64,000 bases of DNA from positions 36,747,229-36,811,228 of the forward strand of contig CM049314.1 of the NCBI GenBank assembly GCA_026874595.1, read 5' to 3'. Under the pieces are notes generated by a model, which saw only the letters and a list, made by a program, of their open reading frames with translations, was not told the DNA's origin and ran no database searches. How positions within the stretch are numbered: position 1 is the first letter of the stretch; each line of letters starts with the position of its first letter. Origin of the DNA: Sipunculus nudus. Its lineage: Eukaryota; Annelida; Sipuncula; Golfingiida; Sipunculidae. Shown here piece by piece: positions 12,801 through 23,066 of this stretch. The position numbers and the translations under genes were made by a program.

Positions 12801-15800
12801 TTTACAAAGTCCATTATGTTTGGGCCCATAACTTTTTTAAATTATATAATACTGACTTAATATCTGGCATAACATAGGAAATATATAGAGGAATATTTAT
12901 GGTAAATATGAAGAAAACCAGATGAGTGGTTCTGATATTAGGCAGTCCTGAAGTGTAAAAATAGATTTCTAATAAAAAATTGAGGTTTTTCCTTAATATC
13001 TCGAAGGAACGGAGTCCTATTGACCCAATTTTCGGCATGGTAGGAGATTTTGGGGACATCTAACTGTATGCTGAATTTCAGATTTGTAGGTCCAATGGTG
13101 TCGAAACGTGCCAGTCTTACGGACGGACATCCGGACAGACGGACGGACGGACAGACGGACAACGAACAATGGACCACGACTATAGCTCAGATGACTTATA
13201 GTCAGCTGAGCTAAAAAACTGTAAAAATTTGAAGCATATAGAGACCTAATTTCTGGTTTCCAAGGAGACTTTTCATAGTTCTCTCAGAATATCAAGAATG
13301 AAGATTCTAGGTCCAGTCTTTACGATTTGTGCTCTGTTAACAGATGTTCACATTTTTAAAGGTCTCAAAAATAGAGAAAACAGTTCGTAAAAAATCGAAA
13401 AATACAGGTGGCGCCACCAGTCTGCAGAAACTGATGAAACATCTCATGATCAATATGTATGCCAAAAATCATGACCATCAGTGATGTAGTTAATCAGATA
13501 TTGAAGTTTTAGTATGAAATTTTTCACTATTCTGGGGGGTAATTTGGGGCCCCATAGCTCAAAGGATATGGGTAACAAAGATCTATTTTCTGGTTTCCAT
13601 GGAGACTTTTCATAGGTCTCTAAGAATGCCAAGTTACAAGATTCTAGGTCCAGTCTTTACGATTTGTGCCCTGTTAACAGATATCCACATTTTTAAAGGT
13701 CTCAAAAATAGAGAAAAACATTTGTAAAAAATTGAAAAATACAGGTGGCGCCACCAGTCTGCAGGAACAGATGGAACATTTCATGATCAATATGTATGCC
13801 AAAAATCATGACCATCAGTGATGTAGTTAATGAGATATTGAAGTTTTTGTTTGAAATTTTTCACTATTCTTGGGGGGGGGGTACTTTGGGGCCCCATAGC
13901 TCAAAGGATATGGGTAACAGAGACCTGATTTCTGGTTTCCAAGGAGATTTTTCATGGACCTCTCAGAATGTCAAGTTACAAGATTCTAGGTACAGCGGTT
14001 ACGATTTGTGCCTGGTTAACAGACAGACAGCACAACAGACGGGCAAACAGACGGACGACGGACAAAGAGTGATCGCTATAGCTCAGCATGACTGAAAGTC
14101 AGCTAAGCTAAAATCAATGATAACTGTCATAAGGAGGGTGTTGTTATCCATAATTTTCCAATAAACACTGAAGAATTTGACATTAAAGGTCTTTCACGGA
14201 GAGATCTATCAGAAACTAATTCAGTGTACCCAGTGGATGAACTCAGCCCATGGAAAACATAGTGGCACTACCAGTCATTCATTGTCACACAACTACTCTT
14301 TGGCCAGACCTTGGAAATGCTTATTTTTTGTCTTTAAGTGTCAGTAATAACAGGGGCATTTTCTATAATTTCCTATAAATCCTGAAGAATGTGACATTAT
14401 TTGGAAAATCTTGAAAAGGGTTCATCACAGAGCCATCGAACAGAAAACATGCCGGTACATCAAGTGGTTGAACTCAACCCATGGAAAACCTGACCTAGAT
14501 GGTCCAGACTGAAGTCATGCAGACCTGTCCCAGAGCAGGAATGGGTAATATCTTAGTGCTGTTTTAACAGAGGGCTTTTAATGCAGAGTCCAGATCCAGA
14601 GTGATTGAACACATTCAGAGTCCAGATCTAGGGTGAGTGAACATATTCAGAGTCCAGATCCAGAGTGACTGAACACATTCAGAGTCCAGAGCTACAGAGA
14701 GTGAACACATTCAGAGTCCAGATCTAGGGTGAGTGAACATATTCAGAGTCCAGATCCAGAGTGACTGAACACATTCAGAGTCCAGATCTAGAGTGAGTGA
14801 ACACATTCAGAGTCCAGATCCAGAGTGAGTGAACACATTCAGAGTCCAGAGCTACAGAGAGTGAACACACTCAGAGTCCAGATCCAGAGTGAGTGAACAC
14901 AGAGTCTGTCAAAGTGGACTCTCACAGAAGACCTGCAGAGACATTGTATTATTACCACTATAGTATTAACACTTCTTCTTGCTGTCAGATAGCATAATAC
15001 ATTTTTAAAATCATGTGCATTTTTCTTTGCAAACTAAATGATGAGAAATGAGCAAGAAGCACTTCTATAAATATCAGGATAATTTTGTTGCCATAATTTT
15101 CTTAAACTGAGTTAAAGGTGCCCATTCACCTATCTTCTGACACAGAATTTAAGTAATTTATGGCTTCCTCTGTGTTAAAATCAATGATCTAAGGTATACT
15201 CTGGTTGTGAAAATTCTTATAACGCCTTCATGAAGGATGTGTGAAGTTGTTTACCAACAACATGTTTGTAAACACAGCAATGTTTACAATAGGGAAAAAC
15301 ATGTAACCTAAGGTGGTAGGTTGCATATATGCGGAGGCAGAGAAGTCACTTGTTGCAAAATGCCATTTGCAAAGCTCTGGCTTCTCAGACTTGCTGCCAT
15401 ATGCCCTTGTTGAATTTGTTTTGATTATTTTGGCGGGCTCCCACATATCATAAACACATTGATATAAACAAGACAAGCAGCCTGTGTGCGGTGATATTCA
15501 TGTTTTCTGGCCTATTTTTATGAAAGCTCCATGAAATTACCTTTAGTTTACAAAGGTCAGATAGGTGATTGGGCCCCTTTAATTTATGCAATGTTAAGAG
15601 AGTGGATGCCTTACCTGAATGATTAGTGGTTCTGGGTTGACCATGAATGTTGTTAGAAAATAACTCATCTCTCGTAAAGACATGGCATTAGGATCCCGCA
15701 TCTCCCTGTATGATGACATCATCAATGTCAACAGTCTTGGTGAAACACATTTAAAATTACGTGATAAGTCTTGAAGTTCATGTGTCTCCAAGGTGTAGTC

Positions 15801-16232
15801 TTTCAGGGCATCAGTTTTTTCAATTGCTTTGGTTATATCACAATCAGTACCCATGTGGGCCAACTTACAAACTTGTGCATCAACATCCTGCAGTTCATTG
15901 TTATTTGCTAATTTTTTTAACACAACTATGTCATATCCACTTGTGGCAAAATGTATATTCCTAACATTAACAAAATCAAGCCAACGTGACCGTGACCAGC
16001 CTTGGAGTCTGACGATACCATTTTTAAATTTTTTACAGTAGCTTGTGCCGTAGCAAGCTGGGCACTTGTCTTGCCCCGTAAATCCTGGGTCACCCATATG
16101 GTTTCTGAACAACGAGTATGCGATGCCCCCATATGTAAGGAAAGCTATAAATAACGAGCACCCAAGGCCAATCTTTGCTGCCGCTGGCAAGTTTTTCATG
16201 CGAACCTCCACCTGTCTATTTAGACGAATCAT
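3464..16232 (-). CDS. DIPK2: DIPK2A/DIPK2B-like divergent protein kinase, complete coding sequence in four exons
   Basis: Exons at 16232-15615, 5057-4935, 4640-4463 and 3801-3464 join in phase to give 418 residues; human DIPK2A/B are about 430. Residues 1-22 are basic, and 23-42 form a hydrophobic segment that should act as a signal anchor or signal peptide for the secretory pathway. A Cys-rich block follows (CPACYGTSYC, 57-66), then the VVLKK segment with K106 as candidate ATP-anchoring lysine. The catalytic-loop region is DIHPGDF (274-280) and the DFG-equivalent is VIDAED (290-295). The C-terminal third has several cysteines and the family block MDTDHNYYMVC. DIPK2 proteins (formerly C3orf58/DIA1 and CXorf36/DIA1R) are Golgi or secreted kinase-like proteins of poorly defined activity. 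The ATG at 16232 follows a splice acceptor at 16263-16264 by 30 bases; the in-frame ATG at 16199 is an alternative. Family assignment is firm; 2A versus 2B is not resolved. Confidence 0.9.
3802..4462 (-). other. DIPK2 intron 3
   Basis: An intron between coding exons 3 and 4 with no gene inside. A short copy of the words near the exon 3 donor (ACCTTTTGTTTGTCCACAATC) recurs near 3911, so exon-edge sequence may also have been duplicated here. Confidence 0.5.
4463..4640 (-). CDS. DIPK2: DIPK2 coding exon 3
   Basis: This exon encodes residues 248-306, starting VDYSYQVLKIAEKF and including the catalytic-loop-like DIHPGDF and the metal-binding VIDAED. The acceptor is CTCTGCAG and the donor GTCAGT, with one base left over in phase. 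Its 5' edge has been copied into the upstream intron (see the repeat at 4627-4830). Confidence 0.9.
4627..4830 (-). repeat. Local tandem duplication of the exon 3 acceptor region
   Basis: The exon 3 start (plus strand TAACTGTAGTCAACCTGCAG at 4627) is repeated at 4725 and, more diverged, at 4798. Units are 98, 73 and about 33 bases. Each of the first two units also contains TTAAAGGGACxTAAT and GTGTTATCTCCATA. On the coding strand the second copy reads TTCTGCAG followed by GTTGACTACAGTTA, so it keeps an intact acceptor AG and the first five codons before diverging. Confidence 0.8.
4935..5057 (-). CDS. DIPK2: DIPK2 coding exon 2
   Basis: This 123-base exon encodes 41 residues (207-247), including GWPFPYYLGACGR and YNAPWEER, which align with the conserved centre of DIPK2A. 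It is bounded by a TTTCAG acceptor and a GTGAGA donor, both phase 0. The intron separating it from exon 1 is about 10.6 kb and full of mobile elements. Confidence 0.9.
5058..5902 (-). other. DIPK2 intron 1, exon 2-proximal part
   Basis: AT-rich intron sequence. No gene or defined repeat was recognised between exon 2 and the first Helentron-like element. Confidence 0.5.
5903..8300 (-). mobile_element. H1: Helentron-like non-autonomous element
   Basis: The 5' end is at about 8300: T-run, AGCTCAGCTGACTATAAGTC, then an inverted CTGAGCTATAG, forming a hairpin. It is followed by GGACCACG-type words and a GTCC-rich microsatellite. The 3' end at 5903 carries the subterminal inverted repeat (CTCAGCTGA on the plus strand), then the palindrome and CTTGTT. 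The interior shares long stretches with H3 and H8, for example around 6765-6900 and 6990-7140. No transposition protein is encoded. Confidence 0.75.
8301..8699. other. Intron spacer between H1 and H2
   Basis: No gene is seen. It is ordinary intronic sequence between two mobile elements. Confidence 0.4.
9112..9478. other. GC-rich segment interrupting the H2 array
   Basis: This block is clearly richer in G+C and CpG than the surrounding array. It breaks a 340-base unit, with array sequence resuming at 'AACAGTATCAAATTTTTC'. It contains a hairpin with arms CCGTGGGCT and AGCCCACGG (about 9145-9175). I recognise no family and no coding sequence. Confidence 0.5.
10025..13218 (-). mobile_element. 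H3: Helentron-like element nested in H2
   Basis: The 3' end at 10025 reads AACAAGGGACCCATGGGTCA then GCTCAGCTGATC. The 5' end at about 13218 carries the AGCTCAGCTGAC hairpin and a (GGAC)n-rich stretch (13118-13162). It is nearly identical over its length to H8 (56679-59912) in opposite orientation. It includes a 70-base internal duplication (about 11030-11150), a poly-G tract near 11682, and two short open frames shared with H8 (10232-10441 and 12172-12495). Confidence 0.85.
14114..14583. other. Intron segment with a diverged direct repeat
   Basis: Two diverged copies of a segment of about 90-100 bases lie at roughly 14168-14258 and 14385-14490. Each contains 'GTGGxTGAACTCAxCCCATG' followed by GAAAAC. 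No gene is seen. Confidence 0.45.
14584..14904. repeat. 32-bp minisatellite, ten units
   Basis: There are ten head-to-tail units of 32 bases starting CAGAGTCCAGA and ending GAGTGAACACATT. Variant types (GATCTAGGG, GATCCAGAG, GAGCTACAG) recur in the same order, so blocks of three units were copied together. There are no unique spacers between units. Confidence 0.95.
14905..15111. other. Intron spacer
   Basis: Ordinary AT-rich intron sequence between the minisatellite and the TTAA element. Confidence 0.4.
15112..15582. mobile_element. TTAA-flanked MITE, copy 1
   Basis: TTAA at 15112-15115 and 15579-15582 flank a 463-base element. Its ends, AGGTGCCCATTCACCTATCT and (reverse complement) AGGGGCCCAATCACCTATCT, are imperfect terminal inverted repeats. 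Two further full copies occur at 53857-55395 and 63416-63888. The TTAA duplication suggests piggyBac-type mobilisation (inference). There is no open frame of note. Confidence 0.8.
15615..16232 (-). CDS. DIPK2: DIPK2 coding exon 1
   Basis: This exon encodes residues 1-206: the signal-anchor segment, the CPAC...C block and the N-lobe VVLKKL motif, ending in NPEPLIIQ at a GTAAGG donor. It ends in phase 0. The frame is open upstream to 16319, but that part lies beyond a good polypyrimidine-AG acceptor (AG at 16264-16263), so it is probably intronic and the exon begins at 16262. Confidence 0.9.
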
Positions 16233-16264
16233 TCTGAATTGGTAGAGTGGTTGTGGCTGCACCT
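16233..16264 (-). promoter_or_regulatory. DIPK2: 5' UTR start of coding exon 1 and its splice acceptor
   Basis: On the minus strand 'TTCTTCTTTGCTTCAG' precedes GTGCAGCC, giving a strong pyrimidine tract and AG acceptor ending at 16263. About 30 bases of UTR then lead to the ATG at 16232. This implies at least one upstream non-coding exon, which I could not locate. Confidence 0.65.
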
Positions 16265-16297
16265 GAAGCAAAGAAGAACAGAGCATTACAAAATTTA

Positions 16298-16340
16298 TGA
16301 CACGTGTCCCATGGGTCATGATTATACTCAGCTGATGAGA
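16298..16340 (-). mobile_element. Solo 3' end of an H-family element
   Basis: ACGTGTCCCATGGGTCATGA followed by CTCAGCTGA matches the H-family 3' terminus, slightly diverged. No matching 5' hairpin is found upstream, so only the end survives. It lies about 35 bases from the DIPK2 splice acceptor. Confidence 0.55.
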
Positions 16341-18952
16341 TAATTGACCTCACCATGAACATTATGTGACCTTAATAGCATATTCATTTAATGAATAATC
16401 ATGAGCACAACTGATCTGTGCAGCCAATCAAGTCCCCCGATTTTTTTGGCAAATAAAACTTGCATAGCTCTCACAAACAGAACACATGTAGTCTATACCA
16501 GTACCCATGTTGGCATGTTTTCCAGGATATTATTTTTGTCCAAAGGAGACAGTATAAAAATTTCTATGCCAAAGGTTGCAGGAGCCATTCCTCTGACTTC
16601 TGAGTGAATAATACTGTCTTACCTGCATGGCAGGTGATTTGTATGAGACAAATCATCCAAAATATTGCAAGACAGTTCATAATAACTGCAATATATCAGT
16701 GCAGCGATTCCAGTTTATGATGTCAGTCAATGTGATGTTATCTTCATCAACCTTTGTGACGTCATTATTGTCTTGTAAACAGCTCTCTCAAGGAAGACCT
16801 CCCGAGTAGGAGTGTTTTTGGGGCTCATTATAATAATATGGTCAAAAGGGCGGGGCATAAGGGCTCTGGTGGTGAGGTCAATTATCTTGAACACAAGTCA
16901 GCTCCTGACCCTAAGTGCTGTAGATTTTATTTTAATTTTTTAATACAATTACAGTAATACCTTCATAATGACCACCTTAGTTTAGTGAACACCTCAAAAT
17001 AACAACCACTTTTTTAGTCCTGATTCATTTTTGCTCTTTCTGTAAGACCTCACTTAGACAACCACCTTGAAAATGTGGCCACTTTCAGGTCCTGTTGAAA
17101 GGTCATCAATGACTTATTGTTATTGAAACAAGAAATTAGTGAAACAGAGAAATTGCATTAAAAATTTCAACAACCTGTCCTGTATCAAGGAATATTATTT
17201 AAATATCAGGGAGACTGTTGGCTAATACCTGTTTCCTTCTTTAATGCAACTACAAATACAGGCAACTGAAGATACCTGTATGTAATGTGATAATACAAAC
17301 ACTGCTTTCTAAACTGCAACACTACTAAATTACTGATAATTATATTTTTTACCATGTGGTCTGATAACAGCAGGTTATTCCACAAGGAGAGATCACTCAC
17401 ACGATTATCCAGTTCAATTAGCAATGGAGTGGTCACCCTGACAGACTACTCCAGTGTAAGGTAGAGGGAATGTTTACTTAACAGTTAGGGCTTGTTTGAC
17501 ATCTTATTGACCAGTTCATTGTCTGGCCAATTCACTGTTTTTCTAACAGTACTCAAGGTTGCATTTCTGTGCTTGTGGAACAAACCTGTTTGAACCTTAC
17601 ACAGTAAATTAAGAAGTTTGTTCATTTAAGGGAAAATAATATATGTTATTCAGCATATATACAAATCATTATCATACCACTAAAGTTCATATATACTATG
17701 GTAAGTTTATAAATTCCTTAAGAACAGTGAATTACATATAAATTAAATTATGTTTAATAATTTAAATATAGATGTAATAATCTGGGGATAGACTGAGGAG
17801 GAAAATGGAATGAAGCAACTGTACCTGATCTGTCTCTGGGCTAAGATCTTGTGAATGCCTTAATACACCCATGTCAATTTTTTTTATAGCACTATATGTA
17901 TCACCAGGCAACAGAAGTGCAGGTTCTGATACCTTAATTAAAGATGGCTGATCTAATTAACTTTTTGCCTGATAAACTGAAATCTAGCTCACTTAAAAAA
18001 GTTCTGGAGTGAAATGTATTGTGCATAAATTAAGTATTTAAGTGATCAATGGAAAGTGTCTTGCTTAAATGGACATAATCATGAGCAAGTTATGCCTATT
18101 CATTCACACAATTAGTTCAGTTTTGCTTTATTCAAAAGTTTCCCAGCAAAACCATCCTATCACACAGTCTCAGTACCTCACATATAGCTGTTAAACCACT
18201 TGTTATGGCTCTGTGTATTGGTAAACACAGTCCACATGTGTCTGTATACCATAAGAGGGCCATGTGACCGGAGGTCCGATTATAGTTAGTAAACCTATTC
18301 CACGTGCACTTGTTGTGTGATGGGAGGATTTCACCCAGATCCCAGACTTTGCCCTGATTTGATTGGCTTGTACATGTGACATCATGGACTGAATTTTATC
18401 AAGAACTCAGATCTAGTAATGCATGTTGTTTTTATTCTCTGCTGAAAATTTGGGAATGACAGGGGCGAATATACTGTGCTTTTACTGAGATCTAGAATTT
18501 TTAGTCACAGGGGATTTCCCAGTGTGTAACGTCACTGTTGATTTGACAGTGCTCATAGATGTGCCCATAGTTTTAGAACAAATCACACAACCTCATGTTT
18601 TTAGTGGAAAAATAGAAAGAAAAAAATGTTTTTCCTCCAGGAATTGGGCTCATTTTATGTAAAATCTATATTAATATTTTTTTCATAGGCAATTATGTTA
18701 TATGATAATATAATGAGATTTGGAATACATATGCTTGACCTGAAGAGCCACAACACACAGTAACATGTATCACTTTTTTTAGCCAAGTCAGTCAGGGCAT
18801 CTCATCACTGTGAGTGACACTGATGCTCACAGCCCCTTGCACTGTGTTTATGTTGACACCTGTGATCATGCCAGGTCCACTGTTTTTAGCACTCTTTTAC
18901 ATGAGTAAGCAAAACAGTTTCTAGTCAACATTGTGGCAGGTACAGATTTATT
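16341..18952. other. Upstream region of DIPK2, no gene recognised
   Basis: No exon, RNA gene or defined element is seen. Around 16955-17110 there are 'ATACCTTCATAATGACCACC'-type words, common at the ends of small DNA transposons, but I could not find a matching opposite end. The DIPK2 promoter and first exon are probably here or farther right. Confidence 0.4.
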
Positions 18953-19016
18953 TTAAAGGGAATACCCTATTTTTGTGTTAATTCAACATGCTTTATAAGT
19001 GATTTGGTCCCTTTAA
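18953..19016. mobile_element. Deletion derivative of the TTAA MITE
   Basis: TTAAAGGGAATACCCTATTT and, 60 bases on, AAGTGATTTGGTCCCTTTAA match the two ends of the 463-base TTAA MITE with almost all of the interior missing. Confidence 0.45.
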
Positions 19017-19607
19017 TTATTTTCTCCAGTAATGTGATTAGTGAAAGTTATATTGACTGATTACCTGAAGATATGATACTCAGTCTTCTGTTTTCTCTGG
19101 TTTACAATAGTTTTGCGAAATGTTTAACTGGGCCAATATTTTTACAGTGTATTCTATGAATTACTGTATTAAAACGATATAACCATATGGTTGGATGGTG
19201 AATATACATATAAAATTTATATAAATTGACATAGATAATTAGTTTTATAATATTTTTAAATTTTGTTTTCACTTTTAAAATGGAGATTAAATCTTATAAG
19301 ACTATTTACAGACATGGAGTCTATTACAGTTGCTTTAAATATTACTGTTATCAGTATCGTTTCTTTCAAATTCTGATATCAATATTACTATTTCTATTTA
19401 CTACGTTTTATGACTAATACCAGGTACTATTACTATCAATTTTGTACCCTTACTGTTACAATACAGGAGGATAATGTGGAGTTCGGCCTTTCTGGAGTTA
19501 ACCTTGCATTATAAATGTTGCATTGTATAAGGAAGTATGTCAAAGTCTATGGTTTATACACACATATATTTACATTATAGGGCCTAAGGTAGATGGAAAT
19601 TTTGCCA

Positions 19608-20325
19608 TGGACGTTTCAGACTAAGACATTTTGGACTAGGACTTTTTGGACAGGCCTTTTTGCAAGGGAGGACATTTTCGACAGAAAATGTTATTACCAT
19701 AAAGTAACCCATTTTAATTATAAATTTTAGTGTTTCAGTATACCCATATGGTTAATGGTATAGTATTAATTTGGCTAAAAAATAGGGATTAATTAGGGAT
19801 TCATTTTGTGTTATTTGTAAGCAAAAAGATACAGGAATTTTCTAGCAGTATAAACTGTGAAAACTGAGAAAAGGGTGAACTAGTGACAAGAGAACATTTT
19901 GTTTAATAAAACTGTGAAAACTAAAATAATTTAATAATGATGCACAAATATTAATACTCCTTCTATGAAAAATCTCCATAAAAAAAGTTAATTAATTCTG
20001 TGATGGTGTTGTTCATGGATACTTAATTTAATAATTGCACAAGTTTATCAGTCTTATGGAAAGTTCTGTTATCATAGATAGACAGTATCCATTATCCACA
20101 TCATACATTTATATGTCAGGCAGACCACCTATGACCACCAACAATAACATTTTAAAGGTTATTTTATGGTAATGATATTGAGCTGGAGGAAAAAATCAGT
20201 TTACATATACATTGATATATTCAAAAAGTATATTTTAAATGGTATATAATAATCATATATAATTAATCACCCTTTTTGGAGCCATGCAAAAAGGCCTGTC
20301 CGAAACGTCCTAGTCTGAAATGTCC
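19608..20325. repeat. Inverted repeat with GGACTAGGAC arms
   Basis: The left arm, 19608-19672, contains GTTTCAGACTAAGACATTTT and GGACAGGCCTTTTTGCA. The right arm, 20282-20325, is its inverted counterpart (TGCAAAAAGGCCTGTCC, GTCCTAGTCTGAAATG). About 600 AT-rich bases lie between. A related word set recurs at 45919-45975. Confidence 0.6.
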
Positions 20326-21650
20326 TTCATGCACATTACAACGCACTGAGCTGAAATGTGATAAATGCGCCTGGACAGCTGAAACAATCCAGTGTGTAAC
20401 CCTGATAACAACTCTTCCTTGTATGTAGTTGTATGTAGCCAGTGGTCGAGTTACAAGGAAACCCACAGCAGTGATGATGTAACACATGCATATATACACT
20501 GCTGCTTGAAACAATCACACAGGGGCACGGAGATAGGCACCCAGCATCATGTGTAGCCCACTCCCTATCCGCTAGATAAAGTAAGGCAGGGACCTGTGGC
20601 TCTGTATTCACAACAGCAACAACTTGGTCTATGATTATATCAGAGCCAGGTCCCAGTTAAGGATTCTAAGTAAAAATTATGAATATGTTAGGCATTTGAA
20701 CATCACATTGATGCTACAAGCTTTTAAAAATTTCATAAAACATTCAAAGACAACGAAAAGGTAATTATATTATGTTGACACCTATTAAATAGGCAACCAC
20801 ACAGTTCCAAAGGGGTCTCCTATTTGGAACCTTACGAGGCATTTAAAAGGTCAATCTCAAGACTTTGATGGAGAGAAGCAGAGCAAATAGAATTAAAGCG
20901 TCTTGGGCAAGACAAAGTTGAGACCCCCCCCCCCCATCACTAATGGCAACCCAAATTAAAATGATTAAGCTGTGCCCCCTCCCCCTCACTAATGGGAAAC
21001 CTTAGTATACCCTGTTCTGTTTATAAACACAAAGCCACAGGCTGTTGATTGTTTCAGGCTAGACGTGTGCACTGCATTACTGTTACATCATCACTGCCAA
21101 CTTACTGGCACACCCAGCTGAAATGAGATACATCCCCCTGTGGCCATTGCATCTTCCGTAGCTTATATTGTTGAAACTCTCACTGTATGGCTATCGGACT
21201 TAATATATGGCAAGGCCTAATAATATTGAGTCCAATTAAACTGGGCTACCCATCTGCCAGATAAATGAAGACAGGGACCTGTGGCTCTGTGTTAACAACA
21301 GAGCCACAACTGGGTTTAGAAACCTAGCTTAGCAATTCCCCCCCCCCCCCCCCCTTCCAGCATTAGTTGTAGCAAATCTCCGTTGAGACTTGTCACTTGA
21401 CAACATCCCCCCCCCCCCCCCCCCCCCACCATCAACCTTTGATAAAAACACTGAACTGATGAAATGTCCACTGTAAAATTTCACCATATTAATCTAACCT
21501 ACCGCTAATGTAAAGAACTATACAAACCGAAACGATGCATCATCATGCTTTCACGTGTGACTTACCAGAAACGGGGCCCTGACACGCTTGTTCTGTTTTA
21601 TTTACAAACCTCAGCTCGCGTGTAGAAGAGTTAAAAAAGTGATTAAGCGG
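20326..21650. other. Repeat-rich spacer with poly-C tracts
   Basis: Poly-C runs occur near 20925, 21339 and 21409. Two segments share 'CAGGGACCTGTGGCTCTGT' (about 20588 and 21272) with flanking similarity, so one unit has been duplicated. No gene is seen. Confidence 0.5.
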
Positions 21651-21930
21651 TACGGACTAAAACCCGGATGCCACATGTCACATGTCACATGCCAAAGTGT
21701 GTGGACTGAAACCCGGATGCCACATGTCACATGCCAAAATGCGGATACTAGTATTGGAAGCCGATATTATGGGTTGAGACATCGGATGCCCGACGGCTTT
21801 AAATTTATAATATGATAAAAAAAAAAAAAATATGATAAGTGTTCCTTAAATATTTTAGTTAAAGAAATTCAGAATTTTTTAGTTTTCTAAAACCATTACT
21901 TAAAATTTTGGACACGCAATATTTTATCAA

Positions 21931-22011
<81 letters not shown>

Positions 22012-22143
22012 TAAACAAACAAAACGAAGTAAACATTTGAAAGTTGTGAAATATTTTAATTTTTTACTTAATCACAGGATATAAAACATGAAATATTTTC
22101 ATTTTATATCACAAGTATCTATCAAAATTATATACAGGTAAAA

Positions 22144-22197
<54 letters not shown>

Positions 22198-22551
22198 TTT
22201 ACTTATATCTTTTATATAGATATAACAATATGTATATATTGAATATGCATACAAACACGTATACATGAATATAGTCAACATAAAAAAACATGAATTATAT
22301 ACAATATACCCCTCAAATATTTTACATGATGCATTTTTCGCATCGTATTAACTCGTGTACCTCAGTATGCTTACAGAAATATATACGAGCAATGGACATG
22401 TGAAGTTTTATTGGTATATGATGAATGATTATAAAAATATGGTAAAACTTGTTACAGACAGCCTGTGGCATCCGACCACCTGAGCGGCATCCGGCGAGGC
22501 ATCCGATTGGCATGTGACATGTGACATGTGGCATCCGGGTTTTAGTCCATA
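21651..22551. repeat. 43-bp near-perfect inverted repeat flanking AT microsatellites
   Basis: Arms 21651-21693 and 22509-22551 match at 42 of 43 positions in inverted orientation. Each contains GGACTAAAACCCGGATGCC followed by ACATGTCACATG repeats. The 815-base interior holds (AT)n-(AG)n at 21933-22011 and (AT)n at 22147-22192. Additional 'CGGATGCC' words lie inside both arms. Confidence 0.75.
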
Positions 22552-23066
22552 CCATGTGATTAAGCGCACATTACCGCAAACTTATAGTAAAATAATATAA
22601 CATCAAGCCACGCATGAATCTAACAAAAAAAAATCAAATAATTTCATTTCACTCGTTTACAAATTGTATACACTGAATATTCAGAAGCAGGACAGAGGCA
22701 TTTGTTTATAAAATTTGGAAAGAGATCTACTTCTTCAAATTGTTGGATATTTTGACATAAATAGATCCAATATTTATACTTTGCGGTAAAGAAATTCATC
22801 TAAAACGCGAATCCGCATGCAGATCCGTGCACGGACTAGAATTTTGGTGCGCGTTTCACCTTTCCCTAAACGTGGACTGACGCGCGGGTCTTGATATAAA
22901 CTTTGATGATTTTTATTGCTTTCCGGAAATCTTTGATTTCGGCAAGCATGTTGGTCAGTTGCGTATGTCTGTTTGTTTGTTGTCTGTCTGTCTGTCTGTC
23001 TCCAGCCTTGCTGCAGTCAAGCAGCGCTGATATATAGTAAACACTGATCAAGCCATATCACATAAA
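22552..23066. other. Spacer before the G element
   Basis: No gene is seen. A (GTCT)n microsatellite lies at 22981-23001 and probably belongs to the 5' part of the following Helitron-like element. Confidence 0.4.

Larger units (their letters stand above)
8700..14113 (-). mobile_element. H2: Helentron-like element interrupted by nested H3
   Basis: The 3' end (8700-8736) reads, on the plus strand, AACAAGTGACCCATGGGTCA then GGCTCAGCTGACT. The 5' end (about 14060-14113) has the GTCC-type microsatellite and the AGCTTAGCTGAC hairpin. Between them are tandem units of about 340 bases carrying GGTGGCGCCACC and 'GATATGGGTAACAGAGACC'-type words, at about 8890-10024 and 13219-14040. The array is split by element H3 at 10025-13218. 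Outside H3 the sequence resembles H7 in inverted orientation. Confidence 0.8.

Noticed and set aside
14584..14904. Regular 32-bp repeats resembling a CRISPR array
   Set aside because: Units are contiguous with no unique spacers, and the region is an intron of an animal gene.
16233..16319. An upstream in-frame ATG at 16319 extending the DIPK2 protein by 29 residues
   Set aside because: The extension lies beyond a strong splice acceptor, partly overlaps a transposon end (16298-16340), and has no counterpart in the family.
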